This document shows positions 8,504 through 21,387 of a stretch of DNA of 64,000 nucleotides, one piece after another. Under the pieces are notes generated by a model. It saw nothing but the letters and a program-made list of their open reading frames with translations. It was not told the origin of the DNA and ran no database searches. Position 1 is the first letter of the stretch, and the number at the start of each line of letters is the position of its first letter. Source of the stretch: Hygrophila difformis (taxonomy: Eukaryota; Streptophyta; Magnoliopsida; Lamiales; Acanthaceae); the NCBI GenBank assembly GCA_030278955.1, contig JAOANR010000003.1:19057050-19121049 (forward strand), given 5' to 3'. The position numbers and the translations under genes are program-made.

Positions 8504-11438
8504 ATTTTTTTAAAGAATCTTCAAAGTCAGTTCCATGAACAGTAAAATCATCCATAAACACTTCAATGCATTTTTCAATATAATCAGAGAAAATACTCAT
8601 CATGCATCTTTGAAAAGTAGCAGGAGCACTACATAATCCAAAAGGCATTCTTCTATAAGCAAATGTTCCATATGGGCAAGTAAAAGTTGTTTTCTCATGA
8701 TCTTCACTAGCAATAACTATTTGATTATAACCTGAGTAACCATCTAAAAAGCTGTAAAATGGTTTAGCTGACAGTCTTTCTAACATTTGATCAATAAATG
8801 GTAAAGGAAAATGATCTTTTCTTGTGGCAGTGTTTAATTTTCTATAATCAATGCAAACTCTCCAACCAGTTACTGGTCTTGTTGCTACTTCATCACCATG
8901 TTCATTGGTCACAATACAAATCCCACCCTTTTTGGGTACAACTTGTGTTGGACTCACCCATTTACTATCAGAGATAGGATAGATTATACCTGCATCAAGT
9001 AGCTTGATTACCTCCTTCTTGACAACTTTCTGCATTGGTGGATTTAGCCTCCTTTGTGGTTGTCTGGATGGTTTGTATTCATCCTCCATCAGAATCCTAT
9101 GCATACAAATGTGTGGACTGATGCCTTTGATATCTGCTATAGTCCAAGCAATTGCCTGAATATGATTTTTAAGAGTACCTACTAGAGCTTGTTCTTGTTC
9201 TTCACTCAATTTGGATGAAATTATTACCGGAAGCTTCTTTTTGTCTGCCAAAAAGGCATACTTAAGATGTTCTGGTAATACTTTAAGTTCAAGCTCAGGT
9301 GGGTTTTCTATTGATGGAATTAATTTGCTTCGAGTTTGCACTTCCATCTTTAAATCAGATCCTTCTTTAGAAGGGTCTGTTTTATCAATGTCATCCTCAG
9401 ATTGCTCTGAAGATGGCATATCCTCACTTTCTGATCCATCCTTGATTTCACCAGTCTCAGGATCAGCGAATCTAACCGCGCACAAGTAAGCAAAAGTGGC
9501 ATCTTTAGCATTTGTGAGTGGGGTGAGATTGTTCTCAATTACATCAGTGGTAAAAAGATTATAGTAATCAAAAAGATTTCCCCCCTCCATAGTACTAGAA
9601 TCTAATTCCTTCCCCGCTACATTGGTTTCAAAAGCATTAAAAGGATATGTTGACATCTTCATCATGTCGAAAGTGACTTCCTGGTTATCAACATGAAGTT
9701 TCACTATGCCATTCTTTGCATCAATCATGGCTCCCGCAGTCACCAGAAAAGGCCTCCCTAATATGATAGGAATCCTGACATTTTCGTCGATATCAAGAAT
9801 GACAAAGTCAGCTAGAAAACAAAGGCCTCCTGTCTTTACTATAACATCTTCTATGATCCCTTCTGGTCTGGTGCTCGATTGGTCAGCAAAGAAGAGGGTC
9901 ATATTAACTGGCCTCATCTTTCCCAAATCCAAACGTCTCGCCATAGCAAGTGGCATTACATTGATGCTGCTTCCTAAGTCACAGAGCCCTCGCCCAGCTT
10001 CTTTACAGTTGATAATCAGAGGTAAAGTAAAACTCCCTGGATCTTCAAGCTTTGGAGGAATCCTTTGTTGAAGAACCAAGCTACAATTTTGATTTAAGAC
10101 CACCATTTGCTGCTCTCCTGCACTTCGTTTCCCTGAAATTAATTCTTTCAGAAACTTAGCGTAAGTGGGCATTTCAGCAATTAATTCAACCAAAGGGATT
10201 GATATTTCAATGGCCTTAATCTTTTCAAGAAATTTCTTAAATTTAATTTCTTGAAGATCATTTTTTAGTCTCCCAGGATATGGTATCCTGGGCATGTGTT
10301 CATCCAGTGAATCCTTTTTGTTACCTGTGGAGTTAGGATTATCATTACCTCCCTCTTTTTCCTTTGGAAATGAATATCCTAAGACATTCTTTTCCAAACC
10401 CTTATCCTCAAGTATCTGTCTTTGTTCAAGCTGATCATCTTCTTCCATTGTTTGAACATCCTTGAACTTTTTCTGCTGCAGCAACCTATCTCGTTTCTTT
10501 TCAAATTCAGGATCAACAACCTCTTTTCCTCCCCTCAATGTAACTGCCTTACATTGTGGATTTGTTTCAGAAGAACTTGGTAATTTTCCTTTTTCTCTCT
10601 GCTGTAGTAATTTGGCCATCTCTGTTACTGAATTTTCAACATTCTTGATTGAAGCCTGCAGTTGATTATTCGTCTCTGTCTGCTTAATAATAAACTCCTT
10701 CAGAGCATTCTCCACCTTTAAAGAGTAAGTATTGTCTTGAGCAATAGGATAAGGTTGTTGTGGAAAGTTCACAGGGACTGGTGCAAACTGTCCATATGGC
10801 CTGTTCTGTTGGTTCATCTGTTGAAGAGGTCTCTGAGGGTAAATCTGTTGTTGTGGATAAAATGGTTGTGGAGGACGAAACTGCTGCTGATTTTGTTGTT
10901 GTGGGTTCAGAAGATGTGCCTTTTGTGCGTTCTGAGTATTACCATAGCTCAGATTCAGGTGTTTATTCTGGAATCCGGTGTAGTTACAGCTCTCATCTTG
11001 CTTTGGGGCTTCCTGAATTTGTGGACACTGATCATTGTGATGTGGCCCTGAGCAAATTCCGCACTGATACACCGGTTCCATTGGAGCAGGTTGAAGGATC
11101 ATCACTGGTTGCTGTTGTTGTTGATGCTGAGCCTGTTGATTTGTTTGCTGAGCTAACTGTAGCTCAGCAATCTGCTTAGTGAGTGCTGCAAATTTCTCTT
11201 CATTTTTGTCTGTGTGGATGACAAGACTCTTTCTTGTAGGAGATGGTGGATCATCGTCTTGGAGGACTGCTCTGCTAGCTGTCATGGTGTCTATTGTTGA
11301 CCACGCTCTATCAAGTGGCATCTGAAGTAATTGTTCCCCTCCAGTGGCATTAATCATCATCTGCCAAGTGTGAGTGAGTCCAGTGAATACCATGTTGTGG
11401 ACATCTCTTAACCATATCAAAGAATCTGTCTCGAGCAT
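8478..11438 (-). pseudogene. Gag C-terminus, protease and RT palm, element L
   Basis: A long open frame of 986 codons. It starts inside gag (GLTHTWQMMINATGG), passes a zinc knuckle (CGICSGPHHNDQC) and a Gln/Pro-rich stretch, then an aspartic protease with DLGSSINVMP and ILGRPFL. The RT fingers and palm follow, including KDHFPLPFIDQMLERL, FLDGYSGYNQI, PFGLCSAPATF and the catalytic FMDD. These are Athila-style motifs. It is separated from the N-terminal gag by a short deletion or frameshift near 11380-11400, where R reads FFTGL without a break. It ends at 8478 in a frameshift. Confidence 0.85.
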
Positions 11439-12186
11439 CCTTCAGAGATTCTCCTTTTCTCATCTTGAAGCTAGAAATCTTATCTACCCATTCATCTACT
11501 TTGCTTTCAGGAAAATACTTGAGTAAGAAGTTTCTGACTAATTCTGGCCAAGTAGCCTTCTGTTGAGCATTCAATGAATCATACCATTCTTTCGCAGAAC
11601 CATCCAAAGAGAATGGAAACATTGCTAGTTGAATGGTCTCCCTTGAGGCTCTTACCTTCTTCACTGTCTTACTTAGTTCAACAAACTTTTTGAGATGCAA
11701 GTGTGGATCTTCAGCACTCATTCCATAAAAGGCTCTAGAAGATGCTAGATTTAATATACCAGGCGGTATATCAACCTCCTCATCTGTTCCAGCCAAATAC
11801 TGATCAACATTTGGTTGCTATGGTTGATATTGTTCTTCTTGAGGATTTGGAACAGGATTAGCAAAATTTGGTGGAAAATAGTGTTGATGAATAAATTGTG
11901 GTGCAGCAGCTCTCTGTGGTGCTTGAAAATGTCCTCGAAGTGGAACATTTTGCTGAATATCTGGTTTTCCATTTGGTAAGTTTCCAGGTCCGTCATTTTG
12001 TCCATTGTTAGCCATCCTAGTTATTGTTGAAAGATTCCCTTCCACAAGATCTCTCTGTCTCCTTCTTGCACTTGCTCTGATCAGCCTTGCTGTTCTCTCA
12101 AGTTCACAATTAAAAGGAAGCAAAGGTGGTCTTGAAGATCGAGTTATTCTTTCGCTCATAAACTGTTGAGACTTCTCTGTGAACAA
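11350..12186 (-). pseudogene. Gag N-terminus, element L, with one in-frame TAG
   Basis: The frame opens at ATG 12186 and reads MSERITRSSRPP..., with an Arg-rich segment (ARRRQRD) and a Pro/Gln-rich linker. It meets TAG at 11820-11818, then continues in the same frame as a retrotransposon capsid domain (FYGMSAEDPHLHLKKFVEL, FPFSLDGSAKEWYDSL, FLLKYFPESK, GESLKDARDRFFDMVKRCPQHG). The codons after TAG are CAA CCA, which fit the known leaky-stop context UAG-CAR-YYA. It may nevertheless be a simple CAG-to-TAG mutation. The frame is lost near 11390, before the zinc-knuckle part. Confidence 0.8.
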
Positions 12187-12281
12187 AATGAAAGAATTTA
12201 TGAATTTGTTATGGTATAAAGTAAATAATTACAGTTAAACCAAAGAGTATCTACAGTTCTAAAATTCATAACGCTACACCC

Positions 12282-12299
12282 TCCCCGGCAACGGCGCCA
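12282..12299 (-). other. Primer-binding site of element L (tRNA-Asp)
   Basis: The minus strand reads TGGCGCCGTTGCCGGGGA immediately after the LTR end TTCA. This is the primer site known for Athila-type elements (complement of the tRNA-Asp 3' end). Element X has the same site at 36183-36200. Confidence 0.85.
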
Positions 12300-15200
12300 T
12301 GAAGCTTTGAGGTAAAACCCCGCTGCAATGCCCCCCGACAGCCTTTACACTATAATCCTATAGGGCTGTTAAAAAGCTTGCCTAGTTTTTCCTACCGAAA
12401 GTGCACGGTATCAAGCTGCAATATTTATTTTTATTGTCGGGATCGTTCAATAGAGAGTTACACGATAGAAGTGTTTTAATAGAATTATTAGCTCTAGAAT
12501 CTGTCTCTACTCTTGGTTTAAGGATGTTGTAATGTTGATTACTAAAGATTTAATGCTAAAATGTAAATGCTTAAAGCTGTAAACATTAGTAAAGAAAGCA
12601 ATTAAAATGATGTTGAATATTGTGATTATATTCATGTGTTTAAAATATCACGGACCAAATTGAATGAATGAAATAAGAATATGATGAGAGTATCATACGT
12701 CAATGGTTAAAACATAATGAAAGTCCATTGAGATAGAAAAATCCTTTATACAACTTAATCAAATCTTCATGTCTTAAATCACTTCCCAAGACAGGTACTT
12801 GTGATTCAGTGTCATGACATTCTAAGCTCTGAAATCATGGAATACTATCATCACAGAATGATTGGTCAGACTCGTTCTGTGATAAAAGCTTTTCAGAATT
12901 GTCACTTTAATCTATTTCTTTCAGACTCAGATTAAGCCTTTGACAACTCAAGGTCACTTCTAAATCATCCTATATTCATCTGAACTTGAAGTTATTCTTT
13001 CCATTACTCTGGTCAAACTGTTCTTATGACCCTGTGTTGGATGTCCTCTACAAAAAGTGAAAAAAAACAAGTGTTTAAATCTATCATCCAATGTTTTCAT
13101 AAGACTTGTTTCCTCAGAGTAATTCCTGCAAGTATTTGTAAGAAATAATAGTCCTGTATGTATGTCAAGATGAAATTGCTATTCAAATTCCTTGACTTAT
13201 CCAGACTACTCAGACTTGTATAAATGATTTAGCTCGAGAAATCTCTATAAACAGTTCCAAATATCCATGATTTAACTCAGGATTAGTAGACTGTAAGAGA
13301 AATATTTAATCTCCTACTCATAGCATATAGTGATAACTATAAAGCCATGAACCCTGGAAATTAATCTTCCTAATACTCTACTAATTATTAGGACAAAAGA
13401 TGGTTTTTGAAACATCTTTCCCTTTTAAACGACAGGTACTAAATGCCCAAATAAAGAACAAGTTTGTTCTTCATTAATCCTGAGTAAATAATGATTGAGA
13501 AAACTTATATCATCATCTTTTCTCAATGTACTAGTGAAAATAATAATACGAATTGCAGATATGAATTATGAGTCTGTAATTATGAAGTAAGATTACTCAT
13601 CATAGGCTGGGAAATATCCCAAAATATTATATGTATATGTAATATTATAATGTATAAAGAAATGTTGAGGGTTCTGAGTTCTCTTAATCAAAATGCTAGG
13701 GTGTTTCCAAAATATACATCGGAAACTAGACAGAATTAGGAAATAACTTTCCAAAGAAAAAGGATTTAAGAAATAATTCTGCAAAATAAATGTCCAAAGT
13801 AACTCGCAGTAACTACTTTGGGTTTCAAACTATGAACATTCCAATTTTCCGCACGCTATGTCTGTACAGCGTGGAGGGAGTTAATATTCAAAGAATGTTC
13901 CTCAGATTTTGTTTATACAAAGAACTGAATGCCTCGCAGTAATTTCTGCAAGAATGCGGCGAGGTATTCAATTCCTACTTATAAGATAGGGGTTATATAT
14001 GTATAAGAAGTAAAAGTGAATAGTTGATACCCTGAGAAATGAATATCAAATCTGTTGCTATTATAGATTGGTCCTCTCGCTTTGTCAGATTGACATCGCA
14101 AGAGTATTAGAATAGCCTTTGTCACAGCAAAGTTATCTGGATATTTCCTCGCATCATCTTTTAGGATGAAGCGTGGGTTTATCCTTATGTGAAGTAAATG
14201 ATCAGGGTTTATAACTGTCATAACTACCTTCTGGGATTTTCATTTAGAAAATCATGAATACAGAACCTTTCACATCCAATTTCATGAACTTAGAATTATT
14301 AATTCTTAAAGATTATCATGCGATGATTAACACTGCATGGGTCTCTAGGAACCTTTTAAAGTTCTGAACATTAAACACTATGATTCTCTTCCTATTTTGT
14401 GATCACGACGTAATATCAACAGAAAATCAAATGAATTCATAATTCTGCCAGTTCATACCTAACTCGGTTACAATATCCAAACTTCTTGCGTAATTAGAAC
14501 GAACAATTTACGAATTAAAGATATGGAAGTATTATGATCTTCGAGAATCGAATTAGAGATATGATGCAAAATCCAAAATTGAATATTGAAGTTGAGGTTT
14601 ATACTCTTCTGAAACAGAATTAAGAAATAGAAATGGAAACCAGAAAGATAAGAAATTCACAATTTGATAATTGATCATTCTTCATGTATCTCGAATAACC
14701 AAGAATTAAAAACGAATACACCTGGAAATCTGATTGCAATCAGAATAATGCAAAGGTGAGCGAAGAAGTCAGAAGTTTAGATGATGATCGTCGTAATGGA
14801 TGAACAAGCATTCCAAAAGCAACTCTCCTTCCAGGGTATCCTCAAGCTAATCTAACAACTATTTTAAAGAAATCTACTGCGAAATTGAATTACAAATCTG
14901 AAGAACTAAAAGTAAATTGCATTGAAAATTAAATCCTAACATACCTACTAAATTCTAAAAATGGACTTGAGAGTAAAATCGAGCTATTCTCTTCAATCTC
15001 CCGCCTGCTGAGCTAATTCCCCCAAGGGCCTTATTTATAGATGGGCATTGTAACTGCTTTAGCCTTGGATGATAACCGCTCGCATCAGAATAACTCTCCT
15101 CTCGCTTTGTCCAGTTCCTTCAAAGCGAGAGTTCAGAAATATAATCATCTTTCTCAACAAGGCGAGGTCTTACAATTTCTCTAAAGAGTTTGCTTCTCGC

Positions 15201-15630
15201 CATGATATCTAAAACTTTCTGTCTTGCACCGATTTCCTTCCCTCGCGATGTCAAACAATCACCGCGTGGACTTCAGCATCTGAACATTTTCCTTAAATCT
15301 TTTCCTGATTTCGAACACAAGCCCTCGCACCATTCCTTTTCTTTCCTCACTATGTCTTTTTCCACTTCCTGCTGCTTTCCAGCTTAACTTCCTGATAAAT
15401 GACAAAGCGTGGATCAGTTCAATAAAAACACAGCGTGCGAGACTTACAAAGAAAACTTAGAATTTCAAGCCATTTTCAGTGTAATTCCAACTTCTTCGCA
15501 ATCTTAATTCTTCTTCCATCTTTTCTGATCCTCCATGATTATTCATCAAAAATCAATGGAATTAAGAACAAAAGATCATCATTAAGACACTAAATTGGAT
15601 GCAAATGACAGTCATAAAAGGCTGTCATCA
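12300..15630 (-). repeat. 5' LTR of element L (3.33 kb)
   Basis: The LTR starts TGATGACAG on the minus strand at 15630 and ends TTCA at 12300 next to the primer site. The same start and end appear in R's 3' LTR at 55678 and 58983. The U5 core near 12395-12440 (CCGTGCACTTTCGGTAGG) is shared with R and X. The LTR contains many CTCGC...GCGAG stem-loops, for example 13928-13967, 14073-14104 and 15101-15131. It has no coding region. Confidence 0.85.
15031..15039 (-). promoter_or_regulatory. LTR promoter TATA box, element L
   Basis: TATAAATAA on the minus strand, about 590 bases into the LTR. R has TATAAA at 56271, about 593 bases into its LTR, so the position is conserved. This is the likely start region of genomic RNA. 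Confidence 0.6.
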
Positions 15631-15635
15631 GAAGA

Positions 15636-18600
15636 CTCTTGATGATCTTTTTCACAGGACTTACTCATACTTGGCAGATGATGATCAATGCCACTGGAGG
15701 GGAACAATTACTCCAGATGCCACTTGATAGGGCTTGGTCAACAATAGACACCATGACTGCTAGCAGAGCAGTTCTCCAAGATGATGACCCTCCATCACCT
15801 ACAAGAAAGTGTCTTGTTATCCATACAGACAAGAATGAGGAAAAATTTGCAGCACTCACTAAACAGATTGCTGAATTACAGTTAGCTCAGCAAACAAGTC
15901 AACAAATTCATCATCAACAGCAACAACCTATGATGATCCTTCAACCTACTCCTATGGAACCAGTTTATCAATGTGGAATCTGCTCTGGACCTCATCATAA
16001 TGATCAATGTCCACAGCTTCAGGAAGCACCTCAGCAAGATGAAAGCTGTAATTACACGGGTTTTCAGAACAAACATCCAAACTTGAGCTATGGTAACACT
16101 CAAAATGCACAGAATGCACATCTCCTGAATCCTCCTCAACAAAACCAGCAGCAATTTCGTCCTCAGCAAAAATTTTATCCTCAGCAGCAAATGTATCATC
16201 AGAGACCGCCTCAACAAATGAATCAGCAGAATAGGCCATATGGACCATTTGCACCAATGCCTGCAAATTTTCCATCACAACCAGTGCCACCAGTCCCTTA
16301 TCCTGTTGTTCAAGATAATACTTATTCTTTAAAAGTTGAGAATGCTCTGAAGGAGTTTATTGCTAAGCAGACTGAGACGAATAACCAACTGCAGGCTTCA
16401 ATAAAAAATGTTGAAAATTCAGTAACAGAGATGGCAAAGTTACTACAGCAAAGAGAAAAAGGGAAACTACCAAGTTCTTCTGAAACTAATCCACAATGTA
16501 AGGCAGTTACATTAAGGGGAGGGAAAGAAGTTCTTGATCTCGAATTTGAAAAGAAAAGAGAGAGGTTGCTACAGCAGAAAAAGTTTAAAGATGTCCAAAC
16601 AATGGAAGAAGATTATCAGCTTGAAGAAAGACGGATTCTTGAGGACAAGGGTTTGGAAAAGAATGTTTCAGAACACTCCTTTCCAAAAGAAAAAGAGGGA
16701 GGTAATAATATCCCTAACTCTACAGGTAACAAAAAGGATCCACTGGATGAACACATGCCCAGGATACCATATCCTGGGAGACTAAAAAATGATCTCCAAG
16801 AAATTAAATTTAAGAAATTTCTTGAAAAGATTAAGGCCATTGAAATCTCAATCCCTTTGGTTGAATTAATTGCAGAAATGCCCACTTACGCTAAGTTTCT
16901 GAAAGAATTGATTTCAGGGAAACGAAGTGCGGGAGAACAGCAAATGGTGGTCCTAAATCAGAATTGCAGCTTGGTTCTTCAACAAAGGATTCCTTCAAAG
17001 CTTGAAGATCCAGGGAGTTTTACCCTGCTCCTGATTTATCAACTGCAAAGAAGCTGGACGAGGGCTTTGTGACTTAGGAAGTAGCATCAATGTAATGCCG
17101 CTTGCTATGGCCAGAAGATTGGACTTAGGGAAGATGAGGCCAGTGAATATGACTCTTTTCTTTGCTGATCAGTCGAGTACCAGACCAGAATGAATCATTG
17201 AAGATGTCTTAGTAAGGACAGGAGGCCTATGTTTCCCAGCTGACTTTATCATCCTGGATATTGATGAAAATGTCAGAATTCCTATCATATTAGGAAGACC
17301 TTTTCTAGTGACTGCAGGAGCTATGATTGATGCAAAGAACGGCATAGTTAAGCTTCACGTTGATGATCAAGAAGTTACCTTCGATATGATGAAAATGGCA
17401 ACATATCCTTTTAATGCTTTTGAAACCAATGTAACTGGGAAGGGTCTAGATTCTAGCACTATAGAGGGGGAAAATATTCTAGATTACTATGATCTCTTTA
17501 CCATTGATGTAATTGAGAACAATCTCACCCCACTCACAAATGTTGAAGATGCTACTTTTGCTTACTTGTGCGCGGTTAGATTCGCTGATCCTGAGATTGG
17601 TGAAATCAAGGACGGATCAGAAAGTGAGGATATGACATCTTCAGAGCAATCTGAGGATGACATTGATAAAACAGATCTTTCTAAAGAAGGATCTGATTTA
17701 AAGATGGAAGTGCAAACTCGAAGCAAATTAATCCCATCTATAGAAAACCCACCAGAGCTTGAGCTTAGTATTACCAGAACATCTTAAGTATGCCTTCTTG
17801 GCAGACAAAAAGAAGCTTCCGGTAATAATTTCATCCAAATTGAGTGAAAAACAAGAACAAGCTCTAGTGTGTATTCTTAAAAGACATATTCAGGCAATTG
17901 CTTGGACTATAGCAGATATTAAAGGCATTAGTCCTCACATTTATATGCATAGGATCCTTATGGAAGATGAGTATAAGCCATCCAGACAACCACAGAGAAG
18001 GCTAAATCCACCAATGCAGAAAGTTGTCAGAAAGAGGTAATCAAGCTACTTGATGCAGGTATAATCTGTCCTATTTCTGATAGCAAATGGGTAAGTGCAA
18101 CACAAGTTGTACCTAAAAAGGGTGGAATTTGTATTGTAACTAATGAACATGGTGATGAAGTAGCAACAAGACCAGTAACTGGTTGGAGAGTTTGCATTGA
18201 TTATAGAAAATTGAATAATGCCACAAGAAAATATCATTTTCCTTTACATTTTATTGATCAAATGTTAGAAAGATTATCAGGTAAACCATTTTACAGCTTT
18301 TTAGATGGCTATTCTGGTTATAATCAAATAGTAATTGCTAGTGAAGATCATGAGAAAACAACTTTTACTTGCCCATATGGAACATTTGCTTACAGAAGAA
18401 TGCTCTTTGGATTATGTAATGCTCCTGCCACTTTCTAAAGATGCATGATGAGTATCTTTTCTGATTTTATTGAAAAATGCATTGAAGTATTTATGGATGA
18501 TTTTACTGTTTATGGAAATGACTTTGAGGACTGTTTACAAAATTTGTCAAAAATTTTGCAGAGATGTGAAGACACAAACCTGGTTCTTAATTGGGAAAAG

Positions 18601-20609
18601 TGTCATTTCATGGTTCAAGAAGGAATTGTCCTAGGACACAAAGTATCTAGAGCAGGAATAGAAGTACACAAAGCTAAAGTTTCTGTGATAGCAAATTTAC
18701 CACCTCCTAAAACAATTAAGGCAGTAAGAAGTTTTCTTGCTCATGCTGGTTTTTACAGAAGGTTCATAAATGATTTTTCTAAAATAGCAAGATCCTTATG
18801 TAATCTTCTTCATAAGGATGTTTCATTTAGCTTTGATGAAGATTGCTTATTTGCTTTTAAGACTTTAAAGGATAAACTAATCACTGCTCCCATAGTTCAA
18901 TCTCCTGATTGGAATTTACCATTTGAACTTATGTGTGATGCTAGTGAAAATGCAGTGGGTGCAGTATTGGGGCAGCATAAAGAAGGCAAACATCATGTCA
19001 TTTATTATGCCAGTACAGAAAAGAAAATGTATGCTGTAGTTTTTGCCTTTGATAAGTTCAGACAGTATCTTATTGGAGCTCAGACTATAGTTTACACAGA
19101 TCATTCTGCATTAAGATATCTTTTCTCAAAGCAAGAAGCCAAACCAAGGTTGATAAGATGGATTTTACTTTTACAAGAATTTGACATTATTATTAAAGAC
19201 AGAAAAGGGAAAGACAATTGAGTAGCAGATCATCTTTCAAGACTGGAAGAGAAAACAGAAAAGGAGGAAGTGGTAAATGACAAATTTCCAGATGAACAAT
19301 TGTATGCCTTGCAGTTGCATCAATTTGATTGTCCTTGGTTTTCAGACTTTGCTAATTATCTAGCTTGTAAAATTGTTCCAAAATTTAAAGATTCTCATCA
19401 GAAGTCAAGATTTTTCAGAGAGATTCAGAAATACTACTGGGATGACCCCTTTTTATTTAAATTTTGTTCTGATCAGGTTATTAGGCGCTGTGTTCATAAG
19501 AAAGGAGGATTTCAAATTGTTAGGAAATGTCATGAGAATCCTTTAGGAGGTCATCATGGCCCTGCTAGAACTGCTAGAAAGGTCCTTGATTGTGGGTTCT
19601 TCTGGCCAACTATCTTTTTGGATTGTCAGAAACTTATAAAGATGTGTGATAGATGCCAAAGATTGGGAAATATTTCAATGACGGAAGAAATGCCTCAGAA
19701 AGGAATTTTAGAAGTTGAGATATTTGATGTCTGGGGGATTGATTTTATGGGACCTTTTCCCCCTTCATATGGTAATCACTATATTCTAGTAGCTGTTGAC
19801 TATGTCTCAAAATGGGTTGAAGCAGTGGCTTTGCCTAATAATGAAGCTAAACAATTTACTAAATTTCTGCAGAAGAATATTTTTACTAGGTTTGGAGCCC
19901 CTCGTGCCATTATATCGGATAAAGGATCTCACTTTGTGAATAGACTCTTTGAGAAGTTGCTTAAGCAATATGGTGTTCATCATAAAGTTGGATCACCATA
20001 TCATCCTCAGACAAGTGGACAAGTGGAGGTATCTAACAAGGAAATTAAGCATATTTTGCAGGCTTCTGTGAATGTTACAAGAAAAGACTGGTCAAAGAAA
20101 CTAGATGATGCCTTATGGGCATACAGAACTGCTTTTAAGACTCCTATAGGAATGTCTCCTTACAGATTAGTTTTTGGAAAAGCTTGTCATCTTCCAGTTG
20201 AGCTAGAACACAGAGCATATTGGGCCATTAAGATGCTTATATGGATGTTCAGCTGGGACAAGAAAAGAGGAAATTTAATCTGTCTAAATTGGAAGAGATG
20301 AGACTGGAAGCATATGAAAGCAGCAAGATTTACAAAGATCGAACCAAGAAAATTCATGATGCAAAGATAAAACATAAAGAATTTTATGTTGGTCAGATGG
20401 TTTTGTTGTATAATTCTCGTTTGAACTTGTTTCCAGGAAAGCTGAGATCAAGGTGGACAGGACCATTCCCCGTTGTAGCTGTTCATAACAATGGAGTCGT
20501 CACAATCATGCTTAATGTAGGAGAAAAGACAGTAAATGGACACAGGCTTAAAGAATATATTGGTCAACAAGATTTAAATATTCAAACGGAATACTTGGAT
20601 AATCCATAG
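15636..20609 (+). pseudogene. gag-pol of element R, multiply broken
   Basis: Near-colinear with L's gag-pol. It has gag from FFTGLTHTWQMM with zinc knuckle CGICSGPHHNDQC; protease (DLGSS region about 17070, LGRPF about 17290); RT (FLDGYSGYNQI about 18300, FMDD about 18490); RNase H (about 18930-19250); and integrase (GIDFMGPF about 19738, [17 protein letters not shown]). Breaks seen are a frameshift near 17040, TGA at about 17190, a frameshift near 17770, another before 18045, TAA at 18436, TGA at 19219, a 13-residue loss in RNase H, and a frameshift near 20250. The first 300 or so codons of gag are missing because L inserted at 15630. Confidence 0.85.
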
Positions 20610-20629
20610 TTCTCTGAATTTCTATTTTC

Positions 20630-20653
20630 AAAAAAAAAAATAGGGGGGTGGGG
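20630..20653 (+). promoter_or_regulatory. Internal polypurine tract after pol (R)
   Basis: An A-run followed by TAGGGGGGTGGGG, starting about 20 bases after the pol stop at 20609. The downstream sequence CCAGGTTAACTGAGTAGTAT matches L. No LTR follows, so this is not the working 3' tract of the present element; that one is at about 55662-55677. Confidence 0.5.
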
Positions 20654-20842
20654 TACTTCCCAGGTTAACTGAGTAGTATTCCCCTTTTCTTAAGATTATT
20701 GTTAATTCTTTATTTTTTGTGTTTTTCAGGATTTCAAGAAATGAAGATGTGATGAACTAAGAAGGAAAAAGAAGGAAGTCTTCAATCAGGTTCTTGAGTA
20801 TTGAATAAATTTTTATAAGTGTTTGATCTATCAATCTGAGTA

Positions 20843-21181
20843 CTCACGCTTTGTTTCGAATTAACAAAGCATGGATAAGATTGAAGTATAATAACTCACG
20901 CCTTGTTTAAATCTATAAAGCGAGAAGGACAAGTTTTGTTTGTTTGCTAATACAAAATTTGATCAGGATTATTGGATTAATTCATAGTCTGTGAAATTCT
21001 GATATTTTTCTCGCTTTGTTGTAAAAATAATTGGCATGAGGAATTGAATATCTACGCATTGTTAAATTTACAAAGCGTGACCAAGTTCTCAAACAGACCA
21101 TAAAGAATTTTCCTCGCTTTGATCAATTCACAAAGCGAGGGACATTCTATATGTCACGCGCTTATAATAAACAAAGCGAGA
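20843..21181. repeat. Cluster of CTCGCTTTGT / ACAAAGCGAG stem-loops between pol and E' (R)
   Basis: Inverted pairs occur at 20843-20873, 20894-20925, about 21053-21080 and 21112-21140, with single copies at 21010 and 21171. The best pair, 21112-21140, has a 10-base arm CCTCGCTTTG and an almost perfect complement. Linker bases differ from L while arms are kept. Confidence 0.6.
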
Positions 21182-21319
21182 TTCTGGGAACTTGAACGGA
21201 TAGATTTTCAAAACTCTTTAGGACCAAAATACCCTTACAGACTCTTCTTCTCCCTTTTCATTAAACCATGACACGTCGTTTCACTCTGTCGTAATTATGT
21301 CACATAATTTCCCCTGGTT

Positions 21320-21327
21320 TATAAATA
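21320..21327 (+). promoter_or_regulatory. TATA box for E'
   Basis: TATAAATA lies 61 bases before the E' ATG (21388), in the same place as in L. The arrangement is typical of a plant polymerase II promoter. Confidence 0.6.
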
Positions 21328-21387
21328 ACCAGTCATAATCTTCCTTCCATTCATATTCTCTTATGTTCTTTCACTAAGAAATTCTAG

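Larger units (their letters stand above)
1..15630 (-). mobile_element. Element L: Athila-type LTR retrotransposon with F-box cargo (5' two thirds)
   Basis: On the minus strand the order is 5' LTR (15630-12300), tRNA-Asp primer site (12299-12282), gag-pol (12186-6396), and five F-box genes E, D, C, B, A down to the window edge. Copy R has the same order on the plus strand and continues into a terminal ORF, polypurine tract and 3' LTR, so those parts of L should lie left of base 1. L abuts R's gag at 15631, so L most likely inserted into R's gag. The expected 5-bp target duplication is GAAGA (15631-15635), with its partner outside the window. The Athila assignment rests on the PBS, the gag zinc knuckle, the DLGSS protease and the RT/INT sequence style. 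That the F-box genes belong to the element is inferred from the two collinear copies. Confidence 0.8.
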
